Below the pieces are notes generated by a model. It saw only the letters and a list, made by a program, of their open reading frames with translations. It made no database searches and was not told where the DNA came from. Source: Scilla litardierei (lineage: Eukaryota; Streptophyta; Magnoliopsida; Asparagales; Asparagaceae). From it: a stretch of DNA of 64,000 nt. The position numbers were made by a program, and so were the translations under genes. Shown here in pieces: positions 10,070-19,957 of the stretch (within the stretch, counting starts at the first letter, position 1; every line of letters begins with the position of its first letter). The stretch covers positions 84,568,422-84,632,421 of the forward strand of contig CM061140.1 of the NCBI GenBank assembly GCA_030789695.1, written 5' to 3'.

Positions 10070-11915
10070 TGCTCGCAATGGAATGCAACCCTAGAGCACG
10101 ACCGAAAACTTGGTCGGCCCCGAGATATACACCCGGAGAACGATTGTAGCCTTACCGTAAGCGCACGGCGAAGTGGCGAGCGGGTATCGAACTCAGGGAG
10201 GTGCTGTGATAGTGTCTTCTTCTAATCACCTAGCTATCGAAATGGTGAAGAATAATACGGGGTAAAGTTGTCACAATCGTTCGTATATCAAAAGAAATAT
10301 CAATGAAATAAAACGCCTAGGGATAAGGAATCCCCGCTACAAACCGTATCTCGTCGTTGTGATTCGTAGGTTACACCATTGCTAGACTTGAATTTTTGGT
10401 GAACAAGTCGCAACTGAATGTGAAACCAAGCTCACACTCTCGCGCTATTGCCGGTCTATAGCAAACCTAGGTTAGGGCCCAATCGCTTGCAAACCCTAAC
10501 CTAAGCCGCTAGCATTAGGATCGACATCATCGTTCAATCGTATCTCGAGCCCACTCTCGTGCAAACTCGAACTACGACCTAGGTTGAGATAGTTCCTACC
10601 CGTCCAATCTCTTGCAAACAGTTATGGGTATAAAATTACGATTGCAAACCCTAGCCTTGGCCCAATCTCTTGCAAACCAATTCTAGAAAAGTCCAATCGT
10701 AAGTCTAAATCGGATTTCTAGGGCTTCCTATCAATTGGGATCCAATCTCTTGCAAATCCCAATCGATATGAATCCATAGCTATCCGTAATTTATCAATCC
10801 CAACCTAACCCTAATCAATTCTAGCAACAATTTCACCAATTCATCACAATTTAGAAATAGGGTTCATAGGGTTCATCCACATGCCCTAGGGCGATAAAAC
10901 TACTCACAAATCATTATGCAATTCATAAGAAATTCAATAGAAAATTCAGCACAATTCATTGCAATAGAGAAATATTCAATAAAAATAGAGTTTTTGACAA
11001 GAAAGGGGACAAACCAATGAGATTTCAATAGCATCCAACAAGAATCTCCTTTCTAATCTCTCAAAAAGCCTTAATCTAAATCCCTAAAAAGCTATCTAAA
11101 AAGGCTGCCAAAAGTATCAAAAAGCTCTCTCTAACTAGGGCAAAAACTGGGTTTAAATACCCCTCAAAATCACCCAGAAATTCGTGACAAAAATGCCCCT
11201 GCGCAGCTCAAAAATCGCAGTTTACGCTACAGGCGGGGCGGCTCACTCGGCCGAGTGACAAATGTCACTCGGCCGAGTGACAAACCCTGTAAAATTCCAG
11301 TAAGTCGGGACTTTTCTTGTGTTTGTTTTCGGGAGTGGCTCGGCCGAGTAGATTTACTCACTCGGCCGAGGGGCAATTCTTGCTCGGCCGAGTGGAAGCT
11401 CTGAAAAGCCTGTAAAATAACAGTAAGTCGGCCGTTTTCGAAGCGTCTGTTCTCGTGCCACTCGGGCGAGTAGACTTCCATGCTCGGCCGAGTGAACTAT
11501 CGTCACTCGACCGAGTGCACGCCTATTTTCTTCTGTTGATGCGTGTTCGGTCTGGTCGGCCGAGTGGTCTTCTTGCTCGGCCGAGTGGGTGGTTCACTCG
11601 GCCGAGTGAGATGCAGCAAATGCCCATTCTTCGTCTTTTCGCTTCCTCGTCGCTTCTACGATGTTCTTTCTTCTCCCATTTGTCTTCCATCGCCGAATAT
11701 CCCTCAAAAGAGCCTCGGGTAACACTCCGGAGTGGGTGCAAATCCTCTTGATCTCAAAATCACTCCGAATCGCTCCATATCTCCTGAAATACGACAAAAA
11801 ACAAGAAATCGTGAAAAGCATCGCAATATTGTCGAATAATCGTGAAAAACGTGATATGAGCGATCAAAGTGGCATGCAAACATGCAGAAAAAGGGTGTAA
11901 AATACGGAGCGATCA
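10070..11915 (-). repeat. 3' LTR of the Athila-type element
   Basis: The 1846-bp LTR begins TGCTCGCAATGG and ends GGAGCGATCA, followed by a pyrimidine stretch (TCCCCCAAGC) that is the polypurine tract on the minus strand. It has many short CAATCTCTTGCAAA-type repeats at 10460-10760. The CACTCGGCCGAGTG array is at 11233-11611. Confidence 0.92.
11233..11611. repeat. Array of CACTCGGCCGAGTG palindromes (left LTR)
   Basis: About eleven full or near-full copies of the 14-bp perfect palindrome occur within 380 bp, at irregular spacing. Variants lose an outer base or carry one change (for example CTCGGGCGAG). Antisense and sense open frames here spell repeated Arg-Pro-Ser and Gly-Arg-Val, an effect of the motif rather than a gene. 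Confidence 0.95.
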
Positions 11916-13881
11916 AAATCCCCCAAGCTTACCTCTTACTCGTCCTCGAGGAAGATGAGTAAAAAGCGTGCCCGACGGGCAAAATGATGGAAAGGAGGGA
12001 AAAACAAAAGAAATAAAAGCAAAAATAGAATAGAAATAAAAATAGAATAGAAAGCGAAGAAGGGGGTGCTAGATCATTTTTCTCAGGACGTGGGTTTTGC
12101 TTACTCATATAGTATACATCGAATATAAAACACACGTCAAAGACTTTTATTTCGGTATCATAGTATAATTGATGCATTCGAAATAGAAAACCCCAAAATA
12201 TCAATTTAGCATGAAATATGGAATCATTCCAGGATTAACATCATCTGAAGCATCTAAAGCGGTATGCATAACCATAGATCACACACTTTTCAATTGAATG
12301 CTTCCTATAAGGAGTATAAGAGATATCACACGATATGGAATAGTAAGAATAGAAAAGCATGGTTTTCATGAAATAAATGCTAAGTGTCAATTTCTGGATT
12401 TCATGAAACTTTAGCAATCTCACCGAGTATAGAAGATTACTTAGCCTAGGTTGTCATGCACCGTCAAGTAGTCACTCTCTCACACTTCATTAGATTCTCT
12501 CCCCCAAGCTTATTTATAAGCGTGGTGGCATTCAACAAATCAATATGAACATTCCCCATTTCTTTTGAAGCTCCAAAAAAAAGAATAAAAATAAAAACAA
12601 AAAGATGGAAGAATGAGAGAAATAGTATGAGATGGGATCGTTATGAACTTCTTTTCAGATTTCTTTTCTTTTTTCTAGATTTTTCTCTCTTTTTTTCCAT
12701 TTTTTTTCGACTAAACATATATACATAAGTGATCCCAAATCAAAAGAGAGAAGGATATACAAGTATATTTTTTTTTCTTTTTGATTTTGGGGGTTTGAAG
12801 CATGAAAATTAATAGCGGGGGAGATGCCGATAATAGACTTGCTAGGGGGGTTCACCAATGAATATCAAATAGAGAAATGATGCTCAAGATATGTGGAGAA
12901 AGAAATAAATGTATCGCTCGGTTCACTCTATAGGACGTGGATGACAACTTTCAGCAGAGTAATATAATCTACTCAGTTTAATCACAAAAAGTAAACTAGC
13001 CCAGATATATCATCCTAGCAAACATTCAATCAACCTGAAAGTGAAGCGTACAATTCATGCAATAAGAAGTGAAATGAGAGAGGAAAGCAATACTCCAAAT
13101 ATAAGCAGACAATGTGTGAAGCTTGGTGTGTTTTCTATGATAAGCATACATATGAATCATCAGACATCAGCTAATAATAGAGTTTCATCCATATTCATAC
13201 AGGAAAAGAGTGGGTTACTATTTCAAAATGCAAAGCAGGACATAGCATATGATATCTGAAACAAAAGCTATGACGTGACAAAATAGCATGCATATGTAGA
13301 TAAGCTAAAACCACGTCATCATCATCACAGAAAAATCATCTTTAGCAAAAGATGAAAGAAACAAAGATAAAAGAAAATAGAACTATATACAATGCGGCAT
13401 ACTCAAAAAAGAAAAAGAAAACGTGATGCATGATAAAAAATGAAAAAGTGGTGAAAATAAGTGCAAAAGTGGAAAGAAAGTGTGAAAAATAAAAAGAAAA
13501 ATAAAAATAAAGGGTGGCAAAAATAAAAAAGTGTGAGAACTCACTCCCCCAAGCTGAAGTGCACAGTGTCCTCAATGTGTAAAGTGTGGCACGCCGAGAG
13601 ACGTGAGATGGGTGGGGTGGGTGAGGATGCATGCATGATGAAAAGAAAAATAAAAAGAAAGAAAAGAAAATATGAATGAGTGTGATGCATGCAAAGATCA
13701 GGATGATGCATAAATGACTGTACCCAAAAAGGTCTCTCCCTCACTCCCAAAAAGGTATAAAAAGGATATGATCAGGAAGGCAGCAAAATAATACGTGGAG
13801 GAGGGGGGGAAAATCAATCAGCAGGCCCAGGAACAAACGGGCAGTAAAACGACAAAAATATCTGAGGCATCAAGGGTGTGC
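11916..13881 (-). other. Non-coding region between accessory ORF and 3' LTR
   Basis: About 2 kb without a supported gene on either strand. It contains purine-rich AAAAATAAAAA/GAAAG stretches (11990-12060, 12570-12620, 13340-13520) and two copies of CTCCCCCAAGCTT- or CCCCCAAGC-like sequence (12500, 13543) resembling the polypurine-tract neighbourhood. In complete Athila elements this zone carries env-like or untranslated sequence. Confidence 0.6.
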
Positions 13882-15867
13882 CTAAGCTGGTGGTGGTGCT
13901 GCACCATCACCGTCATGTGGCGGAGGTGGAGGTGGAGGTGGTGGTCGAGGTGTCTGCTGGGTGGGTGGGTGTAGTGGAGGCAGTCGTGCCAGGATCTGAT
14001 TCAGGCAAGCCTGAATATCGGGAAGCATGGCGACGCGGGACTGCACGGAACTGACCGTGGCAGAGAGAGCCCTGAAGTCTCCTCGGAGTCCACTAACAGC
14101 CCCCTCAAGAGCACGAAGGCTCTGAAGTAGAGTGTCAGGGGGTGGTGGAGCCGAGGGACGCACAGGTCGAACAGGTGATGTGCGGGGCTGTCTCTGGCGA
14201 GAAGCGTATAGGATGGGGCCAGCAGGGTAGTGTGGAAGGGGTGATGTGCTCGGTAAGTGATGTCTAGCCTCGGTGCGAGGCTGGGACGCAGGCTGGGTCG
14301 AAGCAGCAGCAGCAGCAGTAGAAGTGGAGGGTAAAATGTGCGACGAGGAAGCAAAAGAGGTCAGTGACACAGAAGCGGGGACAGACGTCATGACACTCTC
14401 GGTGAAGACAGCGGCAGTGGGGTCAGAAGGGCCAACGGCCGGGGTGGCCGTGGACAAAAGTGAGGTCAGGACCGCCACTGCGGCGGTGAAGGAAGTCTCG
14501 CCAGTCTCTAAAATAGTGGTGGGACGCTTGGGGCTAAGAGATGTGATAGGCTCAACAGACATAGGCTCAGCGGTGGTGGTGGTGGTGGTGGTGGTGGACT
14601 CAGCAACGGTGCTCCCGACACTGACAGAAGTGTGGACAGAAGTGTCGGGAGGTGCAGACAGTGCATGTGCGGGCTGAGGGATCACGGGGTCAACAGGTGG
14701 TGCAGGGTGTGCAGGTGGTGCAGGCTCAGCCTCCTCAGCCTCGAGCACGTAGGCAGCGGGGATAAGTAGGTCCATCGCTGGGATCCAATCCCCGTGGGCG
14801 GGTCCAATGTGTGTCCGAGCGAGGCTCGGAAGAACCATGTAGTCAGCACTAAAGGGACCGTGCAACCACACCCAGTGCCTGCGACCGTGGGGACGAAGCA
14901 TCTTCATCCGGGCCATAACATCTATCGATAGTGCGGTGGGGCCCGGGGCTCGAAGCAAGTCATCAGGGAGGTCCACGCCGGTCATAAGGGCTAGAAGCGT
15001 GATCAGACCGCCGCAGCAAATAGGTGAGCGAGCGCCCACCGAAATGATGATGCGGTCAAAAAACCAGCTAGAAATATCAATCTCAACGGCAGGGACCAGG
15101 TCGTCGCTACCCCTATCCAGAACTCTAGGGCGAGTCATCGCGTAGAGCATGTAGAGCTCAGGCGTAGACATCGTCTCAGGCTCGTACCTCGCCAAGAAAG
15201 TAGTCGCCATGAGGCGCTGTGCAATGCGGAGGCATGGGTGCATGATGGCTGAGGCCTTGGCCTTACTAGGGTCAAAGCCAAGATGGGATCCCGTGATCCG
15301 TGTCCAGAAGGTGGAGGTGTCGAACGACAGGGGTGGGATGTGCGTGGGAGCGTAGGCACGGTCAGGGACAGGGACAGCGGGCCACTGGAAGAATGCACGA
15401 AGCATGTCAAGAGTGATCTCGCACTCTCGATCCATCAGGCGGAATGTGCATCCTCCAGGGGTCCGGTCAATCGAGCTCAGGACCTCAAGTGTCGGACGGA
15501 TATAAGTGTCCGTCGACACCGCAAGAAAATCACGCCATCCCACGTTGTCGTACAACGTGAGAAGCCCCTCTAGTACCCCTAGGCGGTCAAGGTCAGCTAA
15601 GTGCGTGAACCTAGAGGGTACTATCGAGCGATGGCAAATACGCTCGAACCTGGTGCGGTGTGCGTCGTTTCGAAACGTGATCCACATCGGCCCGACAGCG
15701 GGAGCGGGTGGAGGGACAGGATCGGCTGGAATCAGCTGTGTGGGTGGTGGTGGCGGTGGCGGGCTAGGTGGAGGGGAGTCCTCCCTAGCGTGAGAGGGAC
15801 CGGGGTCATCGGTCCGCCTCCGCTTGGGGGCGGATCCCCGCGTGCGTGGCCTAGTACGTGGCGGCAT
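13882..15867 (-). CDS. Accessory protein of the Athila-type element (ATHILA ORF-1-like / plant transposon protein-like)
   Basis: This is an uninterrupted frame of about 661 residues from the Met at 15867; the frame stays open to 16017, but the extra 50 residues look unrelated. From the N-terminus: a basic, NLS-like start (P-K-R-R-R near residue 14), a proline run near residues 32-55, a folded-looking domain from about 60 to 370 with conserved-type W and F positions (G-W-R-D-F and E-I-T-L-D-M-L-R-A-F-F-Q-W-P), a long Ser/Thr/Ala-rich linker, a short coiled-coil-like stretch and a second proline run at the end. The domain layout resembles proteins carried by Athila-related elements; I assign the family by pattern only. 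The function is unknown. It lies downstream of gag-protease in the same orientation, separated by the motif array at 16412-16725. Its open frame contrasts with the broken gag. Confidence 0.65.
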   Translation of the reverse strand: MPPRTRPRTRGSAPKRRRTDDPGPSHAREDSPPPSPPPPPPPTQLIPADPVPPPAPAVGPMWITFRNDAHRTRFERICHRSIVPSRFTHLADLDRLGVLEGLLTLYDNVGWRDFLAVSTDTYIRPTLEVLSSIDRTPGGCTFRLMDRECEITLDMLRAFFQWPAVPVPDRAYAPTHIPPLSFDTSTFWTRITGSHLGFDPSKAKASAIMHPCLRIAQRLMATTFLARYEPETMSTPELYMLYAMTRPRVLDRGSDDLVPAVEIDISSWFFDRIIISVGARSPICCGGLITLLALMTGVDLPDDLLRAPGPTALSIDVMARMKMLRPHGRRHWVWLHGPFSADYMVLPSLARTHIGPAHGDWIPAMDLLIPAAYVLEAEEAEPAPPAHPAPPVDPVIPQPAHALSAPPDTSVHTSVSVGSTVAESTTTTTTTTAEPMSVEPITSLSPKRPTTILETGETSFTAAVAVLTSLLSTATPAVGPSDPTAAVFTESVMTSVPASVSLTSFASSSHILPSTSTAAAAASTQPASQPRTEARHHLPSTSPLPHYPAGPILYASRQRQPRTSPVRPVRPSAPPPPDTLLQSLRALEGAVSGLRGDFRALSATVSSVQSRVAMLPDIQACLNQILARLPPLHPPTQQTPRPPPPPPPPPHDGDGAAPPPA

Positions 15868-17056
15868 GTGTGCCGCGAGATGTGTCCCAACTAAATAAAT
15901 GCAGCGGCGTGCTAAATAATGAAACGAATGTACCTGAACACGCCGCGAGAGCAATAAGTGGTGCGTGTGAAGAGACGCCTTGCCGCGAAGCGCAAAACGC
16001 GTCCAGAAGATCCCCAAAGCTCCCCCAAGCTAGCCTGCAAATCAAACGATCAAATCAGTCGATAATATTCAATATGTATAGGGGAGATGGGGGATAATAG
16101 ATAGATATAGGAATTAATTTGGGTTAGGGGCTCCACGGGTCTACAGATCAAGAGAAACAAGGGGAAAATGGGTTTTTGGGGCAAACCGAGGCGATAGGGG
16201 GCGGTGGAGGCCGGCGCCGGCGAGAGGGGACGGCGGGCCGAACATCGGTGTGGGGAGGGGAGCTCAGTCGACGGTGTGCGGGGGTGGGTTTGCTCGATTC
16301 AGGCATGGGGATTCGAAATAGCGGCCGAGGGGAGAGCGAGCGACGTGATTTGGGATTCTTTTGGTTTTTTAGAAATTCGCGCCCGCTGCCGAGCTTATAT
16401 AGAAAATGTTACGACTCGGCCGAGTGGAAATGTCACTCGGCCGAGTGCGTAAACGAAATTTTTTTCGAAAAGTCTCGTTCCCACTTACGACTCGGCCGAG
16501 TGGCTTTTCTCCACTCGGCCGAAGGGAGAATCTCCAGTCGGCCGAGTGGCTATGCCACTCGGCAATTTTTAGGCTAGGAGGGTATCTGTTTCACTCGGCC
16601 GAGTGGCAATTAAGACTAAAATTTACAGAAATTGACAGAGAGTTGGTCTGCAGAGACTTCCCTGTTTGGTGTTCCACTCGGCCGAGTGGAGTCTTTGCTA
16701 CTCGGCCGAGCTACTCGGCCGAGTGACGTGCTGTTTTCTGCATCTGCACTCCGTTTTCGCTCTGGTTTCTGTTTTTCTTACTCCATTCTGTTTCTTCCTC
16801 CTCCTAAGGCCTGAACGTATTCCTGGAGCGCTCTTCCTTGCCTCTATCTTCCTCCATATGATTGATCTCCCTTTCTCCTTCTCCTGTCATGAAAAATAGG
16901 ACCCGTTGTCACGATTTTCATGGACAAAAGACTCTAAAAACTAACAAAATCCTAAACCAAAAATGAAAATCAGATTAAAATAATGCAAAAATCGTCGGGT
17001 TGCCTCCCGACAAGCGCTCGTTTAAGGTCGTGAGCTCGACCCCTTAAGATATTCGT
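15868..17056 (-). other. Spacer between protease and accessory ORF, with palindrome array and pol-deletion scar
   Basis: At 16985-17045 the minus strand carries AAGCGC and GGGAGGCAACCCGA-like sequence, which resembles the motif I associate with the zone just after pol in Athila elements (recalled pattern, not checked). Its position next to protease suggests the RT-to-integrase block was deleted. At 16412-16725 about ten CACTCGGCCGAGTG variants occur. The rest, upstream of the accessory ORF, is non-coding. Confidence 0.6.
16412..16725. repeat. Array of CACTCGGCCGAGTG palindromes (internal)
   Basis: About ten full or partial copies lie in 315 bp inside the internal region, upstream of the accessory ORF. 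Flanking sequence is not LTR-like, so this is an independent array of the same motif found in both LTRs. Confidence 0.93.
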
Positions 17057-18397
17057 TTAGCTTGCGATATTGGGTGCATATGAGATGCACCCGTCAAACT
17101 TGTCGGGAAGACCGCTTGGGTTTGGGTCATGATGTTCATCGGTCTTCCTCGACGCCTCCTCATCATGGATAATGTTGGGGGATAAGTCCCCCAAGCTAGA
17201 GCTTGTTCCTATCTTCTTCTTGGCCGGTGACACCGATCTTCCGTTCGGTGGAGCTTTCTTCAGATTCTTGGCCTTCAAGAGCTTGCAAAGCTCTCGTATT
17301 CTCGCAACATCAGCGTCGCCATCATCACCATCCGTGGAGCTATCTGGAGGGTCCTCCAATTTCTCTTCTTTGCCCGGAGCTTGGCCTTCTTCATAGCCAT
17401 CGTCATGGAGAGCACCAATAGAGTGGGGGATTGCTTCTTCAATTACTTTGTCGAGGAGATCCATATAATCTAACTCCTCGTGATATGGCATATGTTTCAT
17501 GGCCCGGGGTATATGAAGCTCGACTTCTATGTTGCCGACATTCAAGGATAGAGTTCCTTCAAGCACATCGACGATAATGCCGGTGGTTGCGAGGAACGGG
17601 CGTCCAAGTATGAGCGAAGTGTCGCCCTCTTCCTTGATGTCCATTATAACAAAATCATAAGGCAAGCATATACCTCCCGGTACTTGGAGTGGAATATTCT
17701 CTGTGATCCCTACCGGCCTAGTAATCCGACCATCTGCAAGTTGAATCCTCATGTCGGTCGGCTTCAAGTCGGTGCCCGTGTTCAATCTCCGGAACGTACT
17801 AAGGGGCATAAGGCTCACACTAGCGCCCAAGTCTACTAGAGCTTTTTGCAAAGGGACGCCTCCTAGTGTGCAAGGGATGCGGAAACTCCCGGGATCCTTC
17901 AATTTCGCTGGCTCCTTCTCCTTCCGGGTAAAACAAGTTCCTTGCTCCGCAAGCATAATGTTTTCCTTCCTTTTCTTTCCCGAAATCAAATCTTTCAAGA
18001 ACTTTGCGTAAGTCGGGATCTCAACAATTGCATCTAGGAAAGGAATATTGAGGCTTACTCCCCTCAAGTATTCTAGGAACTTGGCGAGCCTTTTCTCCAT
18101 CTTGGCTCTAGCTAGCCGTTGTGGAAACGGCACCGGTGGCATGTAGCAGTGCTCATCAAGTGGCTTCACCACTTTAGATTTTCCTCCTTCAATTGGCTCC
18201 TTCTTGCTTTCTTCTTCAATTGCCATCTCATTTTCTTCTAAAATTTCCACCACGGGTTGCTTGCATTGGGTCATATCGGGAGTGGTGTCCTTCCCGCCCC
18301 TTGTTGTAACCGCAACCACCGCATTGATGTGTCCGGTGTTGCTCCGTGGATTGGGCTCGGGTTGAGCCGGTAGTTGTTGAGCGTTCTTGTTAAGCAA
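17057..18397 (-). CDS. Athila-type gag C-terminus and aspartic protease region
   Basis: This open frame of 446 residues has a linker rich in Glu/Lys (40-80), a segment typical of Athila polyproteins (P-F-P-Q-R-L near 90-95 and N-I-P-F near 117-120), and a retropepsin-like core. That core has D-L-G-A-S at 189-193, corresponding to the catalytic D-S/T-G of aspartic proteases, and I-L-G-R-P-F-L at 263-269. The Leu at the second position is usual for this lineage. The protease would cut the gag-pol polyprotein. The frame is separated from gag by a stop near 18410 and ends without any reverse transcriptase, so it cannot act within a full polyprotein. A complete Athila pol would run on for more than 1000 residues. 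Confidence 0.8.
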   Translation of the reverse strand: MLNKNAQQLPAQPEPNPRSNTGHINAVVAVTTRGGKDTTPDMTQCKQPVVEILEENEMAIEEESKKEPIEGGKSKVVKPLDEHCYMPPVPFPQRLARAKMEKRLAKFLEYLRGVSLNIPFLDAIVEIPTYAKFLKDLISGKKRKENIMLAEQGTCFTRKEKEPAKLKDPGSFRIPCTLGGVPLQKALVDLGASVSLMPLSTFRRLNTGTDLKPTDMRIQLADGRITRPVGITENIPLQVPGGICLPYDFVIMDIKEEGDTSLILGRPFLATTGIIVDVLEGTLSLNVGNIEVELHIPRAMKHMPYHEELDYMDLLDKVIEEAIPHSIGALHDDGYEEGQAPGKEEKLEDPPDSSTDGDDGDADVARIRELCKLLKAKNLKKAPPNGRSVSPAKKKIGTSSSLGDLSPNIIHDEEASRKTDEHHDPNPSGLPDKFDGCISYAPNIAS

Positions 18398-19821
18398 CGC
18401 AAGTTGCTCCTAAAGTTGAGCGACGACGGTATTTAGTGAGTCTTGCCCCGCCGTCAATCTAGCGTTGATTTTCCGTTGCTCCACCATAAATTCTTCCACC
18501 CTAGCTTCGTGGTCTGATCGTGGTTGAGCTTGAGGTGGGTTGGGAGCTCTCCATCCTTGGTTGTTCCCGGGGGGGGTCTATATGGTCCCACTTGTTGTCT
18601 CGGCGGGTAGTTTTGTTGTGGTGGCCCCCTCGGTTGATATTGAGGTTGTGGTGGTAGAGGCCGGGCTTGAGGAATTTGTTGTGACAGGGGGTTCAAAACA
18701 CCATCATTGTTTGCATATGAAAAGCTCGGATGGTTTCTAGCGGCCGGGTTGGCCCAATATCCGGAATTCCCCGCGACATATTGTACTTGCTCCAAAGCTC
18801 CTTCTCCATTGTCCCCTCCTACATACATGGCTTGCGATTGGTCTTGCCAATCACTCATATTGCTTGTCGGCGTAGATGTAGAGGGTGCTCCATGTGGTTC
18901 GGTGATGTATTTCTCCAATCTCTCTACCACCTTGTGGAGAGAGTCAAACTTGTTTCAAAGCTCCGCCACGGCCTTGGCCTCATAGATACTAGTGGGCTTC
19001 AAAGAGGACGAAGAATGTCCTCGCTCATCCCCCCATTGTTGGTTGTTAGAGGCCATCTCTTCCAACAAGGCCGTAGCTTCATCCGGGGTCTTTGATAGTA
19101 TGGCTCCATTGGCGGTTGCATCGATAATTTGCTTTGTTCCCGGTTGAAATCCATTGTAGAAACTGTGGACAAGCTCCCAATCTTCTATACTATGATGGGG
19201 GCATTGGTGTTGTAAGTCCTTGATGCGCTCACATGCTTCATAGAGGGTTTCTTGCGGTCCTTGCTTAAAGGACGTGAGAGCACTCTGTATCTTCACCGTC
19301 TTGGAAGGAGGGTAAAATTTGTCGACGAAGGCGCTTGCCAACTCGTCCCAAGTGGTGAATGTACCTTCCGCTTGTGTCCTCAACCAATATAAGGCTTTAT
19401 CCTTGAGTGTGAAGGGGAAGAGTCGCAGTCGGATTGCATCAACGGAAACACCCGGCATTTGGAAAGTGGCGCACCTGGACAAGAAAAGTTGGATGTGGTA
19501 ATGCGGATTCTCATGGGCATTCCCATGAAACGGGTCTTGTTGCATCAATACCACCAATCCCGTTTTTAGCTCGAAATTCTTGTCCGCCGCTAGCTCCGGC
19601 ATGGCGATGGATGAAGTGGTGGAAGAAGTCTTAGGCCGAAGCCTGTCTCTAATGGATATGATCCTCGCCATTCATGCGGCTAGCTCCTCCGGTGTCTCCG
19701 CACGGTTCATACAACCGTCCTCCGTAGCGTGCCTTCTCTCGGCTCTAATCCTCCGCACGGTACGCTCGATCTCCGGATCAAGTAATATTTCTTCAGGGTT
19801 TGCCGTAGATCTCGTGTTCAT
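18398..19821 (-). pseudogene. Athila-type gag, broken
   Basis: The gag domain is clear in 19671-18955, with W-L-R-T-Q-A, F-V-D-K-F-Y-P and S-F-Y-N-G-F near residues 97-170, a pattern of Retrotrans_gag domains. Coding-like sequence starts at a Met near 19821. It is interrupted by a TGA directly before 19671, a TGA at 18955, a shift in phase at a G run near 18570-18577, and a TAG near 18410. The C-terminal part is Pro/Gln-rich. Two of the stops could come from C-to-T changes. Gag would form the particle; this copy cannot make it intact. Confidence 0.82.
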
Positions 19822-19933
19822 GCAAAGAAAAACGGAGTTTCAAAGTAATTGTTAGCACGATTAAGGAGTATAAAGATAAAGAGTAACAAAAGAAAAAGAA
19901 AACACTAAGTAAAGAGAATAAAACACTATTGCC

Positions 19934-19951
19934 TCCCCGGCAACGGCGCCA
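19934..19951 (-). other. Primer binding site, Asp-tRNA type
   Basis: The minus strand reads TGGCGCCGTTGCCGGGGA, six bases inside the 5' LTR terminus at 19958. This primer site is characteristic of Athila/Tat Gypsy elements. Confidence 0.92.
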
Positions 19952-19957
19952 AAAACT

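Noticed and set aside
11227..11751. Open frames on both strands across the palindrome arrays in LTR (also 21115-21639 and 16176-16726)
   Set aside because: Repeated Arg-Pro-Ser and Gly-Arg-Val are a by-product of the palindromic motif; no gene.
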